From: Tetmemena sp. SeJ-2015
Taxonomy: Eukaryota; Ciliophora; Spirotrichea; Sporadotrichida; Oxytrichidae
Reading direction: 5' to 3'
Assembly: GCA_027382625.1 (NCBI GenBank)
Contig: JAJKFJ010022330.1
Span: forward strand, 28,306-92,305
DNA length: 64,000 bases
The position numbers and the translations under genes were made by a program. A model generated the notes under the pieces. The model was not told where the DNA came from. It searched no databases and saw only the letters and a list, made by a program, of their open reading frames with translations. This document shows positions 11,829 to 24,292 of the stretch, piece by piece (positions within the stretch are counted from its first letter, which is position 1; each line of letters opens with the position of its first letter).

Positions 11829-14800
11829 ATGCTTCCCTCGAACATGCTTCACAGGCACTCGGGCCTTCCAACCCAAATTAAGAGCAGCTCTATCTCTGCG
11901 CCTCACTCTCCAAAATCGCTGTCTTAAATAAGCCAGAACATCAGTTCACACGCTAGTCGAATTCAAGAAAACACAGCCGCTCAAATAAAGTAGTAAATGG
12001 CTAATCAAACTCAGACCTCCCACAAAGCAGGCAGTCCCAAAAGCTCAAGCAATTAAAATCCGCTGATTGAGGAGAGTCGAAATGTGGTCAGCAGTGCTGG
12101 AATTTATTCCCAACAGTTGCATTAGAAGCAACAGCATCTGAGCTCCAACTAATCTTATTTCTAGTATAAGAGATGCTCAGCCGACACTGTTAGCGTGAAC
12201 TACTCACAAACTTCTCAGATGAATCCAATTTTAACTGATTACGTTCAAATTATTTGAAAAATGTTGTAAGAATCCTTCTTCTCAATAATTCTAGATAATG
12301 GATCCCTCCCTTCACTTGAACTTGACTGGGTTAGACAGTAGCTACATGGGTCCATCTTTTATCAGCCAATCTATTCTTTAGCCAGGTGAGATGAGTAATT
12401 TGAACAGCAGTAGAGCGAATCCTTTCAATAAAGAAAGCACTCTCGTTTTCGGAGGATCTGTGGGAATGGGACCAATCGGTAGTACAGCTGTCGACCCTTC
12501 AAACTTCAGTGAAAACTCTAGAGCAGCCATTAATCGCTTCAATAGGCAAAATACATCAGCCATCACGGATTAATCTGCCGATAATACCTCCAGATTTTCA
12601 ACATTAAGCTTATAAATGAGTGGAGGTGTTATAAACTTTTATGTTTTAGCAACTTGACAGGCTAACCAACTCAGAAGCTGAAAATAAAATTTATTGACAA
12701 GCAGGGGCAAGTGCAAGCGACAACTAGAGCCAGCATCTACAATCAACATCCAAACGGAATAGTTACCCAAGTACCTTCTCGAGACACTTCTGTTTCATAA
12801 TTTTACTTTGAAGAAGTGCAGATGTATATTTAGAGTCTGTTATGGATGGGCAGAATCAGACTTCAACTAATGGAGACTTTGATCAAAAGCAGTAGTTGGA
12901 TATTTAATAGGTGCTCAAGAACATCAAGAAAATCAAGCGTAGTCAAATTCAGTAGTCTTAAAACCCAACCCTTAGCACTCTTAGGAATTTATCCCCTTAT
13001 AATAACTTTGAATATTTTTGACTCTTGAGCAAAGTGGGAGATTCAACAGAAGTTAATTCTAACCTCAAGGTTAAACTTAGACCGGGAAATTAAATGCATC
13101 ATTCAATCAAAATCTAAACAACGACCCAACACTTGAAGACGGTTTTATTAATCAGGTATCTCAGAATAGATCTTACATTACACCTTCATCCTGTTTTGTA
13201 CTTCGAATTTGTTTTATTCAAGAGCAGAAGCTGGTGATTATTCTTATTAAAATTAAGATCAAGAGGAAAATTAATCAGAGTTAATGATGGTTAACTCATT
13301 TATCATTAAAAATGTTATGTATGATGAATAATGATGAGTTCCCGAGGAGCCGCGGCTATTTAATCTTTCCATAACTCCTTCAAGAGAAGAACTTCCCAAG
13401 AAGATAACTCTTCAGAATTGAATTTGATAATATATTTTAATATTTTAATAAATGTATTGTTTGGTGCACAGGGAAATAGAAATATGGGGATGCTTTTCAA
13501 AGCTCTAATTTTAATCAGATCTTTTTATTAATTTTGAATACCATATTTTGTTTTTGAGCGTGTGATTTCTATGAAATCAAAAAATTAGGAACTAAATTTA
13601 TTTAGGCTCCAAATTTATAACATTGCTGTTTATTGTTGAATTATAAAAATATTATTCTAAACAAATCCTTCATAGAATTAACTTTTCCAACTAGTGGAAA
13701 TATCATATCCAAAAATGAATAAAATAAGGCATATAAAAAATAATAGATTTGATAATCCAATTCTTCTAGTTTGGTAAAAATTGTAATCATTTATCAAAAT
13801 CTGGTCATAATTTTGATTTAAAAGTAAATCCTATTCAAAAAATAAAGAGGATAAAAACCCTTGCCTGAAACAAGCAAATGCTCAGGAGACTAGAATCCCT
13901 GAATTAGAAAGATCAGAGTGAATAAATTCAACCATTTGCTGCAGCTAATCAGCCTCAAAGATTTAGTGATGCCGCAATTAAGAAGAGAATTGAAAACGAA
14001 TTGATTTCACACTAAGAAAACAGAGCCTCAGAATATGGATAACTCAAGAAGTAAAACAGCGCCAAGAAAAACCAAAGTGGTAATCAGTAAATCGCGAGTT
14101 CAGGAATGCCTTCCATAGATAATTCTCGCTATAAGATAGGTCAGAGCTTGAATTTAAACTTTGTGATATGCATTTAATTGATGGAATTAAGAAGATGCTA
14201 GTGTGATTTCTGCATCTATAATCAATTAAATATCCTTATTATAACTCATATGCATCTAGTTAGCATAGGAATCAGCAGAGTCAAATTAAAAACGTCAAGG
14301 TTATTAATTAGTCGTCTTTAGTAGCTCCTTCTTAGCAATAACAAAAGGCATTAGCTTTGGCTAAGAATTTCAATAACGGCTCTGCCTCCACTCAGTCAAA
14401 TGTGCTCAACACTATCAATATGGAGAAGATTAGGAAAGTAGAGCTCAAGAAGATAAGATATAGCGGTGCTCCTAATCAGGGTGGATTGCAAGCCACTATG
14501 CAAAGGAACTCAGAACTCACTGGCATTAATTAATTAGAGCAGAGCTTGGGGAACTAGAGCTCAAGACTTTACAACAACTCTCATCATCAATTACTATTCT
14601 CTTATTATATAGAGAATATAAGTCAAAGGTCCAACAGCGTGAAAGACTTATTCTCAGGAGTATCGTCTTCTGAGATGAGAGACGAGGAATGTGAGAATGG
14701 TAAAATTGAGGATGACCAGTTCTTTGTGAAAAAGAAGGTTCAGACTTTGACAAGGCCTAGATCAAGGGCTTCTTCACAAGGATCTATGCAAGAAGAGGAG

Positions 14801-16740
14801 TTAAATAACGCAGACGATTAAGTTTCCAACTCCTCTGCTCTTAAGCTAAATTTTATTAGAAGTAAAATTATATTCAATACAGTAAAGCAGCATAAGTTGG
14901 TATTCACTTCTGGCTATAGAAATACAAGCTCAAAAGCCATTTTAGAGCAACTCTAGAATCCATGCCAGCCTCCTCTTGCTTTAGCTCAACCCTTGCATAA
15001 CAATCAACTGAAGAAGAAACCTTAAAATTTGAATATAAATATGGGCTAACTCAACAGAGATTAGGCGCAAATTGATTTTATTGAGATCTCTCGAATTTAA
15101 ATCCCAATCGAATAGAAATGGACGACTCTGTGAGCCCAGATAGGAATTTACAAAGTCGCAATTAAGGCACTACCCCTAAACTCCCCTAGCTTAAATCCAC
15201 ATTCAATAATTTCCAAAGCGCTAGAGTCTCTCCCAGAAAGTTCACATTTGAGACAAACAAGCCCAAGGAACAGGATCTTAACTTATAATTACATATTTAT
15301 CTTCAACTTGAACCACTATCAAATAGAAACCAAGACTCACAATTAAATAGCAAACTGAAAGAGTAGCAGTTTGGAACTTAAAATATGTCTCCTTTCAATT
15401 CACAAAAGCCCTCATCATAGTTTGTACAATCTTCAGGGCCTAATTCTACAAGTCTACAGCCTATATTTGGCAACTATCCATCCTAATCACTCTAGCAAAT
15501 ATAGAACTTCACTTCCTCTCTCTAGCATCTTAACTCAGCTCAATTGAATGATGAGCTTTAGAGACTCCTATAATAATATCCTTTATAATTAAAGACTGTA
15601 GAGTGACTAGCTAATGAGTTAAAATTCAGGGGTCTTAGAAGATGCAGTTAAGCTCAGTAAAGCAATTGAGTAGCTCTAATTCCAGGGTATTCTGAATTCT
15701 AAGCAGCCCTTTCAACCCTAGCCTGTTTTCAATTTAGGAGAGTCAGGCTCTTTTCCTCTTCCTTAGCAGCCAATAAAGAGGAAGAGCAAGTCTTCAAAGA
15801 AGATTAAGATCACTAAAAATAACTCCTTCATAAAGAAGGTTAGAGATTATGAAAAGGAAAAGATGATGCAAGCAGCTGAGGGATCAAAGCCAAATAGTCA
15901 AAGTGCTTAGATCAATTTCAATAATGGCCAGTCAAATGAAATCAAGCACTCATTGAAGTAAGGTTAATCTGTGGACAGGACTTAAAATATTGAAACACTC
16001 ATTATCATTTTTACAAAATAGATACCCACAAGCTGAAAAATAGGTCAAGAAGTCAGCGAACTTCAGTTTCGGAGAGGGAATTACTCACTCCAACTTCCAT
16101 CCTAAGAATTAGAGAACGCAGCCTTAGAATGAAAACTAAAGCTCTTCCCAGGGTAAAGACCATCAGTCTTCTTCAAAGGAGCTTCTACCCTCTACTAACC
16201 TTTTGCAAAAGTCACTAAGAGATTCTGGAGAGTTCACTCTCAACGGAAGCTTAATGAATATGGGCTCACTCAAGTAAAATTCAAACGAGAAGATGCCAAT
16301 TTACCAGCAGGTAGCACTAAAACAGTATGAAGTAGAATTGAGTCAAGGAAGGAGCGACACTTTTGGAAAATAACTTGACAAACTTCTGATTGAACATCAA
16401 GCAAAGCAGCAGAATATATTCAAGCTAAGTCTTAATATCGGAGGAAGTAAGACAGATAGATTGGGAAGCCTCTTATCAGAGTCATCCTCTAATGATTTAA
16501 ATATCAGTAATTGAATTCATAGATTTGCTGAGAGATAGTGTTAAAACTCCAAGCTTTGTGTTCAGGCAACCATCAAATGATCAGAGTTCATCTTAGCAGT
16601 TTTATAACAACTAGTTTTCATCTTCCCTTCATTCTCAGAATTCAAATTAGAATCTTTCTAGCTCATAGAGCCTCATTAATCTTCAAAGTATAAGCAAATT
16701 AAATTGTCTAAATATATCATTTGAAGAAAAACAGATCCAT
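11829..16740 (+). CDS. Long Ser/Gln/Asn-rich protein, function unknown
   Basis: Starts at ATG 11829 (MLPSNMLHRHSGLPTQIKSS). Open frames rich in Ser, Gln (mostly TAA/TAG/CAA) and Asn run, with IES frame changes, through 12300-12600 (LNLTGLDSSYMGPSF), 13870-14160, 14240-15110, 15110-15600, 15600-16000, 16040-16500 and 16540-16740. No folded domain or catalytic motif is visible. A basic patch lies near 15780 (KRKSKSSKKIKITK). Composition suggests a largely disordered scaffold, RNA-binding or cytoskeletal protein, but this is only inference. Several junctions (12240-12300, 13190-13860, 15590) are unresolved, so the exact protein and whether this is one gene or two remain open. Confidence 0.55.
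15091..15107. other. Very short IES, pointer TCGAAT, 17 bp
   Basis: TCGAAT at 15091-15096 and 15108-15113. Removing 17 bp joins IEISRI to EMDDSVSPDRNL and corrects the frame. The unique spacer is only 11 bp. Confidence 0.7.
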
Positions 16741-16897
16741 TGAATCTATAAATGTAATAAGGAAAGTATGAAAATATATTGAGCAGTTTTTTTTCAAATA
16801 CTTGTATCTAACTTGCCATTTACTTTTCAAATCTAACTTAAGCATAAATTTTATGTTCTAAGTTTTATTTTATACGCTTTTAAAGTTTTAATAAGTA

Positions 16898-19800
16898 TGA
16901 GTCAGAGTACTCTCCAAGCCTAACGATCAGAGAGTCTTTTCAAGCAGTTAGCCTCAAAGAACCAAAACTCACCTCAGATTAGTAAGTATGGAGTCCAGAG
17001 CTAGTAAGTTCTCTCTCATGTCAACTCTCAGCAACCAGCCAACGCAAACAAAGGCGGCGCCTTATCCCATTCTTAGAGCACCAAAGTCCTTCCTACTCAG
17101 CAAAAGTCACTCCCACTAACGGTAAATAGTGGGGCCAACATCAACTATGTGTGAGAGTTTTAATGTAAGAGATTATCTTTCGGCTCTTAAATATTTTAAA
17201 GGAGAGACGCAGACTGCCGGGAAGCTGAAAGCCTGAGCAGTGCACGGAGAAGATAGAGTTAATTTTAAGATTAGCTCTCCCCCTTAGAGGAGAGATAGAG
17301 AAAGTATTTATAAACTCAATAACTAGTAGTAGTAGTTTATATAAGCAACCACCATGCATTTGCATAAGAGCATTCATTTATATTAAATAATACTAATAAT
17401 AATAACAATTATGTCTGATGAGTTTATCGCTTAAATTTTAAATTAAGGATCTTAAATTCGAACTATCTGTTCTCAGCTTTAATCCTCCTCATCATCAGTA
17501 TACTTCCATATTGAATTTCAATGTTAATGTGCTAACTTGGATAGATCCATTTTGCGTTTAAGATAAAATAAAGAATGATGGAATATAATCCGCATCACTC
17601 CCTCCAGATCATCAGTCAGCGTCTCTACTCTAATAAATCCATCCCTCAAAAGCTTGCCACTCTAGAGACTCCATCTCTTCCCAGATCACAGTCGACTATG
17701 AAGGCAGAATATATACCCAGGCCTCAAATAGTGGAGTAAAGCGCTCTAGATAACATGAGAGCGCTACCCACCAAGGTTTTTAATCCTGATTTTACCAGTT
17801 CACTAAAAAGGCACTCAGATATAATTAATGAATAACAAGCACCAACTTAAAAACCTATCAGAGCTCCTAAAAATGAACTGTCAAAAATTGAACTGCCTAT
17901 CTCGATCTAAGAAAATTAAGAAAGACACTTTCAAAAGGAGAGAAGGTAGATATTGTCTAAATTAGCTTCCCCAGAGAAGTAGAAAAAGATGACTATCCAA
18001 GCCCCTCAAGGCGAATCTAATGTCATGAGTTCGATATTTAGCACTGGATCGAAGCCAAGCCTGGATTACCTCAGCTATACTCAATCTGGCTTCTTAAGCA
18101 GGAGAAACTACCTCAAATAGTTGAGTGAAAGGAAGAATACAGGACTTTTAGCTTTAACTAAGGAATCTACTTTCTCTCCTCAGAGAAGTAACCTAATTAA
18201 GAGTCTTGTAAAAATGGAGCAAGAGCCCATCACAGAAACTGAAAAGAAAGCGATCATCGATCATACTGCTTTCGATGAGGGGTATGCGAAGTTCAGAAGG
18301 AAGCAGAGCAGAAGTTAATAGCTATTGATCAGCTAATTAGATAAGAAAAATCCAACTTAGAGAACGCAATCACAATTATAGATAACGAGAGGCAGAGATT
18401 TAATAAAGCAGGAATCTCTCTCGAGTGTTTAAGGGCCTAAAGAGGAAAAGTCACAAGATGTTTGCAAGCATCGCCTTTCGAAGACAGATCATAAACTGAA
18501 GTAAAAGCTTGATACTAGTTTGAGCCAAGGGAAGTTAAAGCAAAAGTTTTAGAACATGGATTGGCTTCTTTTCAAGGATAATAGAGAAACTCTGCGACAA
18601 TATTTGATAGACAAAGTTTATAAGGATGAAGTGCTAGCGGACATAGATACAAGTCTAGGCAAGCTACTTGACACAAGTCTTGACAACTTTATCTAGGACA
18701 AGGAGTTCAAGCTTCGAGTTAAAGAAGGTTCACCTTCTAATGTAGACAAGAGGTAATTAGCGGTTGAAAGTGCTAGCGCATTGCTGCGATTGAATTTCGA
18801 ATCAGGGAATATAATATCAAAGGAGGATTTAGAAAGTGATAGCAAAGAACTTAGCATTTTTTTAATAAATTTTCATCATTTTAAACAAAGAATAGAAGTT
18901 TTAGTTGAGTGCAAACGAATATGTTAACTGCATGACTTAATTAATTAAGGAAAGGAAGTCTAATTACCTGCCATTGATATCAAAGAGAGGAGAAGAGTCA
19001 TATACGCTGCGAGATAGTCTTAGAGATGATTCCAAAAGCTCTCTTCATGAGCCTAGAGTGAAGTTTTATGATAAAAATCTGCCAAAGAAAATTAAACCAT
19101 TCTAAATAAAGCCTTAGGAGAATGAAAATACAAAAAATTAAGACACTCAAGAAGTTAAAACAGCTCTAATGAAGCAAAATTCGATGGACAATTTTCAAAA
19201 TTAGTCCGATTAAAATAGAAGTAACCAAAAGAGCTAGACTTAGCTAGATGCTAGAGATTAAAAGGTAATAGAGAGATAGATCAAATCTAGTTTAGTGGGA
19301 TATAAAAACCAAGAGAGCTCCTAAGTTTCATTGGCTAAAGAAAATGTTAGCACAAAGTTAAGTTAGATGGCTTTGGATTCTTTTAAGATGAATTCAATAG
19401 TCTTTGACTAATCTTAGCCATTTACTTCTCGAGAGGAGGAGAAAGGGAGATCAAGGTTTATCAATAAGTACAAAGCCATTATGCAGTCAACTAAAGCGAG
19501 GGCTTAAAGTATTCAAGCAACATAGAGGTTATCTCGTACTGAATATAAGAACAAGCAATTTAAGTGTATGATTTTAATGTTAAAATACCACTTTATGAAT
19601 TTTTGGAGCTTCTTAAGAAGTAGGACCTAGATCCATAAATAAGGGAAGCAGAAGCTAACTCATCTAGCAGCTCCTCTTCATCTTCAAGAGCTAGTCCGCA
19701 TTCATTTAAATAAGATCAAAAGGAAGAGAGTATCGCAAATCAGAGATAGGTTTAGAGTGAGACTAAATCCTCAAGATTGAATAAAGGTGATGTTGTAAGC

Positions 19801-20853
19801 TCTCAGATAGTTTTGAACAAACTGAGGGAGCACATCCGCAAGAGTAAGTAGTGTAGAAAACAGCGCAATAGAAACTAGCATTCAGTTCTCTCTGCTCTTT
19901 CTTCTCGATAGCCTATAGTAGAGCCAAAGGTTATCAGCCTCTCTCTTAAAAAGATGAATGAAGATATCGCAACTGTATCTGATTGAAACCTTACAGGAAC
20001 TATGGATGCAGGTAAAGAGTTTATGGACAGTTCATTAGTGGTTAAGTTGTTTGACGAGGATGGTGTGATGACACCAATTGAAGAAATACCTTTACAAGAA
20101 ACGAAGCTAGTGAGTGCAGCAAATAGAAGCCCTCTAGATATTAGTCAAAGCACAACCTAATTTGATAAGTTCTGACCTTCTTATTATCTTTATAAGGAAG
20201 ATCACGCGGAGCAACTTATTAAGAGGATGATTGGAAACGAATAAGAGCTAGTGCAGTCGCTTTTGAAGAAGTAAAATCACGTCTTTGCTATATAATAGAC
20301 TTATTAGCAAGAGAAGAGCGCTTCTCTCAATAATCTAAGTAGCAGGCTTTTGAAGAACCACAAGTCCGCCTCAGCTTTGAGAATAGGTGCATCTCAAGAG
20401 AAAGAGATTTCTAAGGTTTCGTAAAGTTAGAGGAATCTATCAAGTCTTGATAAGTAAGCAGAAAGACCCAAAGCGATTGATAAGAACAAGTTATTTGAAG
20501 AGTTTAAGAAGCAGCACTATTCGGCCATGATTATTTTATTGAATTTTGATAGAATAAATTTCTTAATGAGGAAAGCACTTGAAACGATTTAGAGCAACGG
20601 CGATGACAAGATGCTAGATAGGAATCTGAAAGAATTTATCACACTTGGACATTGAATTTATACATGATTTTTTTACAAGGCGCCAAGATGGGAGTCATGA
20701 AAGCCTTGGGTCAGTGATTTAGCCTCCTATTAGAATTGATCACAGAACTTAAATTTATTTGAAAGACAACGAACTTAGCACTCATAAACTCAAATGGGAG
20801 AAGAAAAAGTATCACTACAAAATATTTATTGTATAAGTCAATAATAAGTGTTG
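16898..20853 (+). CDS. Long Ser/Lys/Gln-rich protein, function unknown
   Basis: Probable start ATG 16898 (MSQSTLQAQRSESLFKQLAS); the main body runs from about 17578 (MMEYNPHHSLQIISQRLYSN) to TGA 20851-20853. A roughly 430-bp AT-rich insertion (17150-17575) separates the first segment. Once the IESs at 18843, 19971, 20165 and 20632 are removed, the frame stays open for over 1000 codons. A few helical, charged stretches occur, for example NMDWLLFKDNRETLRQYLID near 18550 and YDFNVKIPLYEFLELLKKQ near 19570, and a Ser homopolymer lies near 19660. No named domain was recognised. One frame change near 19560 is unexplained. Confidence 0.6.
18843..18885. other. IES, pointer CAAAGAA, 43 bp
   Basis: CAAAGAA at 18843-18849 and 18886-18892. 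Removal joins ESDSKE to QKFQLSANEYVNC in frame. The spacer is almost entirely A/T. Confidence 0.9.
19971..19997. other. IES, pointer AACT, 27 bp
   Basis: AACT at 19971-19974 and 19998-20001. The 27 bp contain the in-frame TGA seen near 19984. Removal gives NEDIATMDAGKEF without a frame change. Confidence 0.85.
20165..20191. other. IES, pointer ATAAG, 27 bp
   Basis: ATAAG at 20165-20169 and 20192-20196. The interval holds an in-frame TGA (near 20175). Removal gives TQFDKEDHAEQL. Confidence 0.9.
20632..20653. other. IES, pointer GAATTTAT, 22 bp
   Basis: The 8-bp repeat is at 20632-20639 and 20654-20661. Removing 22 bp bypasses a TGA and gives LKEFIHDFFTRRQDGSHES, opening the frame to the stop at 20853. 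Confidence 0.9.
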
Positions 20854-20921
20854 ATATTCTTAGTTTTCATTATGTGATTTTGTGAAGATTATAAATAAAT
20901 TGAGGAATTACCAAAATCAAA

Positions 20922-21724
20922 ATGAAAGTAAACAAAGCACACACCAAGAGCAAAGGAATATTTACCAAATATTCAGGCCTTGCGTTGCTTTTAGTGATAG
21001 TAGTGATTTTCCATAGGCCTTCCTTCACACAAGCCGCTACCTCAGATACAAACAAGTGCAATATAAATCTCTTCGCTGAGGATCCAGTCAACTGGTAAAC
21101 CTCAATCTCTTTAGAGTAGAATGTTATTCTTTGTAGTTAATTACATTTATAACGTTTCGTATGGGTTCTTGAGTGGACTCTACGACACAGTGCCTGCCTC
21201 TTGCACGAGGTGCGCTTCCTTTGCCACTAACATGCAGAACATTAACAAGGGCTACGTTTATGTAGTTTTCATAATTGTTATATACTGATTATGTGGAGTT
21301 CATGCGTTCTACTTGGATAAACAGAAGTGCTGTACTGAACTAGAACATACTCGTGATTCTGAGCACACTGCTGACTATCTACTCCATGTTCTACAACTTC
21401 TACATATACCTGGACAACCTCTTCTAAGACGCCACAGTCATGGCCATTCCAAACACGGTAGTGTCTATGCTGGCAAATGTCAATGATTAGGCAACGGTCT
21501 CCACTAACTTCCAAACCAAGATTCGATCAATATGAAAGTTTATCTTATTTTTGTTTTAGATGAGTGCTATAACTAATCTAATGATGACTCTTCCAGGCGC
21601 CAGTTGCTAATCCATTCATAAATAAAAAAAGAAATCTTCAATCTTCATTATAATATCTGAATATATTGGGTACAGAGCTGCGTCGATTATAAGGTTCATC
21701 TTTGGAGTGACATACCCCAGTGGA
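20922..21724 (+). CDS. Small secreted Cys-containing protein, family member 2
   Basis: ATG 20922; a signal peptide (GLALLLVIVVIFHRPSFTQ) is followed by DTNKCNINL, then YGFLSGLYDTVPASCTRCAS, VEFMRSTWINRSAVLN, YIYLDNLFQDA and LMMTLPGASCQSIHK. Each motif has a counterpart in the same order in the gene at 9461-10098 (YGLTRGLYTKL, TCALC, VRTTWTNKTYLN, YVDQLFHNADF, LMSTLPGSSCKNIHS). The IES at 21258 was solved with that alignment. Two further junctions (near 21090 and 21530) are not solved. The last frame runs to a TGA near 21724, but the true C-terminus is uncertain because it overlaps the next gene's region. Confidence 0.7.
21258..21288. other. IES, pointer TTATGT, 31 bp
   Basis: TTATGT at 21258-21263 and 21289-21294. 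Removal joins NKGYVYV to EFMRSTWINRSAV, aligning with VEAVRTTWTNKT of the paralogue. Confidence 0.9.
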
Positions 21725-22609
21725 TGATTAAAAATCCCTCAATCCTATTCTTATCTAACCTAAATTTAGCCAGTGAAAGACTAAGCTGGCCACTTAACAA
21801 TAGATTTCCTTACAATTTCAAATTCTAATTTCTTTTAACTCTTTATTACAGCTCTCATTATAAGAATTTAAGTGCTCTTGTCTTGCCAGGATTGCCTCAT
21901 TTATTTTATATAGAACGCTTTCCCTTCAAGCCAGAGGATGATAGGCTTCTCGAGTTCAAGAGCGATCCCTTAGCTGCATTAATTCAGGGGCTCTTAGAAC
22001 TACCCCCAACTAATTTCAATGGAGCAGAAGAGGTAGAGCTCCTAGCCTCCTCTAGAAGAGTAAAAGAGAAGCGAAGTCGGCAACAGACCTATTTTAAAAT
22101 CTCAGCAGCAGTCAAAGCGTAAGGTTGCAAAGAACCTCCTCTTTGGGGGATTTTAAGGATCTAAATAAGAAGCTAGTTGTGTGAAGCAAGAATAGGAGGA
22201 GCACTTTAAATTAGTGAATGAGTCTAGCATAGTCTCTTCACACAGCATTTCAGTCATAGACTAGCATGTGCTAGTAGATGCAATCGAAGAAGTTAAAGAG
22301 CAATTAGAGTTGCAAAACTTCAAACAGGAGGTTAACAATTTGCAGGACTAAGCTTCTCTAGTCAAGGGTGGAGGCTTTTATATTGACTTTGGTAAAATCA
22401 AGAGCTAAATTAATAGGAACCAGTTGGTAATCTAAGGAAGCTAGGGAGAATCTAGGGGTGCTTAAATGACAGTACAGAGACCATAAAATAAGAGTTAGGT
22501 TCGCAAAACTGCCAAAGAAGAGAAAGAGTTAAGAGACCTCGTTTTCATTATGGACCAGAAACTTTAAATTATATTTGATAAAGCTTTATTATAATTGAAA
22601 CTAAGGTGA
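21666..22609 (+). CDS. Uncharacterised protein
   Basis: An open frame without TGA runs from about 21669 to 22140 (YWVQSCVDYKVHLWSDIP, ILILSNLNLASERLSWPL, LVLPGLPHLFYIERFPF). After a frame change near 22090 it continues through KVAKNLLFGGFQGSKQEAS, VKEQLELQNFKQEVNN and LVFIMDQKLQ to TGA 22607-22609. A CAG pointer with a 19-bp deletion near 22084 would join the two frames (RQQQQSKRK), but this is not certain. The start codon was not found and probably lies beyond an upstream IES. The protein looks soluble, with a helical charged C-terminus. No domain recognised. Confidence 0.5.
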
Positions 22610-22747
22610 TGAGATAAACTGATTTTTTATAAGACAGTGATTTCCTTAACTTACAAAGACAGCCAAAGTATTAATTTATAATGATTGGATCTTGGCAAAG
22701 ATAGTTAGGCAAATTAGTTTATTTAATAATTATTACTTTTAATCAAA

Positions 22748-24292
22748 ATGAGCAATTCTATACTCTCACGACCAAAGCCTTCTTAATGAGGGCTGTTCCT
22801 CTCTTCAAATAAACTCCTCAGCTTTTGAAGTAACTCGCAAGCCAAGAAACTCTTCACTCCTGAAGAAATCTCTGACTCTAGTGGCTGTTTGTGGTACAGT
22901 GCTAGCTGTGGCCTCGAGTATGGATGCGTTCGGGTCAGATTTGAACAGAAATGAGTACGAGGGTGTGCTCTCAACTTTTGAAAAAGACTTGGAAACGCCC
23001 ATCATGAAAGAGTACATTAACTTCTTAGCCTTACATCAAAAGACCTATGCCTCCTCTTTCGACATTCAATTGAAGCAAATTCATTTTAAAGTTCATGGTC
23101 ACTTTAATTTGTGATTAAGAAGAGGTACTCTGTCTTCAAGGACAACTTCTTGAAAATCACAGCTCATAACAGCAACCCTCTCTCTACCTTTGTGATGGGA
23201 ATCAATAAGTTTTCAGATCAGAATGAGGCTGAATTCGAGGATGAAGTTATCAAGGGCATCCGAATCAGACCTGAGCATGCTCGCTAAGTAAAACCTCTCT
23301 ATGATAACGACACCACTGATGATGAAAATGCTGAACAAGCATATAATGATCAATTAGAAGGGATTGCAACTTCTGAAGAATAGTCAGAGCACAGGTTCTT
23401 AAAGTCAAAAGTCCCTCAAAAGAAAATTTAATCAGAGGGAAAACTGAAATAAGAGACCCCCGTGGATCCAATTGATGTTCCAGAGTCTCTTAACTGGTAC
23501 AAAAAGGGAGTTGTAACTCGTCCCTAGGATTAGAAGTCTTGCGGTTCTTGCTGGGCTTTTTCAGCTGCAGCTGCTCTTGAGTCTCTTGCTATCATGCATG
23601 GGGAAGACACCACCTTGTAAAGATACTCTGTTTAGCACTTAGTTGACTGTGACACTGTGAACTACGGATGCGGAGGAGGATGGATGTACGATGCTTTCGA
23701 TTATGTGAGGCAACATGGCATTAGTCTTTGGGCCGACTACCCCTACTCCTATCAAGCCAGGCAGCTATCGTGCCAGTTCAATCATTATCATAATGTGAAA
23801 TATTATGCCCTTCCAAATTATGTTTGAGTATAAGCCTACTTCTATGTCGCATTTCAAGAATGTGGGTATGATTGAAGAAGATGGTAACACTAACCAACGC
23901 ATGAAGGAACTAGTATCTAAGCAGCCTGTCTCTATAGCAATTTAAGATATGTCAATTTAATAGCTATGTTCGCCTCTGGTATGATGCAACACTACAAAGG
24001 TGGAGTGATGACTGAAGACTTCCTCAAATGTTCCTCAGATTGGAAGGAAGTGAATCACGGTGTCTTATTAGTCGGCTATGGGAAAGTGAAGGATACTGAC
24101 CGAGTGAGAGGCAAGTGCACTGAGTACTGGATCATCAGGAACTCCTGGGGGCCCACTTGGGGAAACGAAGGATTCTTTAATCTGTGCATGGATGGAGCAG
24201 GCAAAAAGGATGTCCCCTTCGGGTCTTGCCTGGTAAACAAGTACGCAACTTGGCCCAACATGGACGGCACTATCATCCCACCTCCTGAGTGA
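22748..24292 (+). CDS. Papain-family (C1A, cathepsin-like) cysteine protease precursor
   Basis: ATG 22748 to TGA 24290-24292. After removing four IESs it reads: signal peptide (LLKKSLTLVAVCGTVLAVA), an I29-type inhibitory propeptide (KRYSVFKDNFLKITAHNS, FVMGINKFSDQNEAEF), a long acidic spacer, then the mature protease from about VPESLNWYKKGVVTRP. The oxyanion Gln (TAG, 23531-23533), catalytic Cys in SCGSCWAF (TGC 23549-23551), GCGGGWMYDAF, catalytic His in NHGVLLVGYG and Asn in IIRNSWGPTWGNEGFF are all present. It is a secreted or lysosomal/phagosomal endopeptidase made as a zymogen. The acidic spacer between propeptide and mature enzyme is longer than usual. Confidence 0.95.
22762..22855. 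other. IES, pointer ACTC, 94 bp
   Basis: ACTC at 22762-22765 and 22856-22859. Removal joins MSNSIL to LKKSLTLVAVC, completing the signal peptide. Confidence 0.85.
23073..23116. other. IES, pointer AAG, 44 bp
   Basis: AAG at 23073-23075 and 23117-23119. Removal joins SSFDIQLK to KRYSVFKDNFL in the propeptide. Confidence 0.8.
23792..23858. other. IES, pointer AATGTG, 67 bp
   Basis: AATGTG at 23792-23797 and 23859-23864. Removal joins CQFNHYHNV to GMIEEDGNTNQRM and bypasses a TGA. Confidence 0.92.
23934..23959. other. IES, pointer ATAGC, 26 bp
   Basis: ATAGC at 23934-23938 and 23960-23964. Removal joins KQPVSIA to MFASGMMQHYKGG just before the catalytic His region. Confidence 0.92.
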
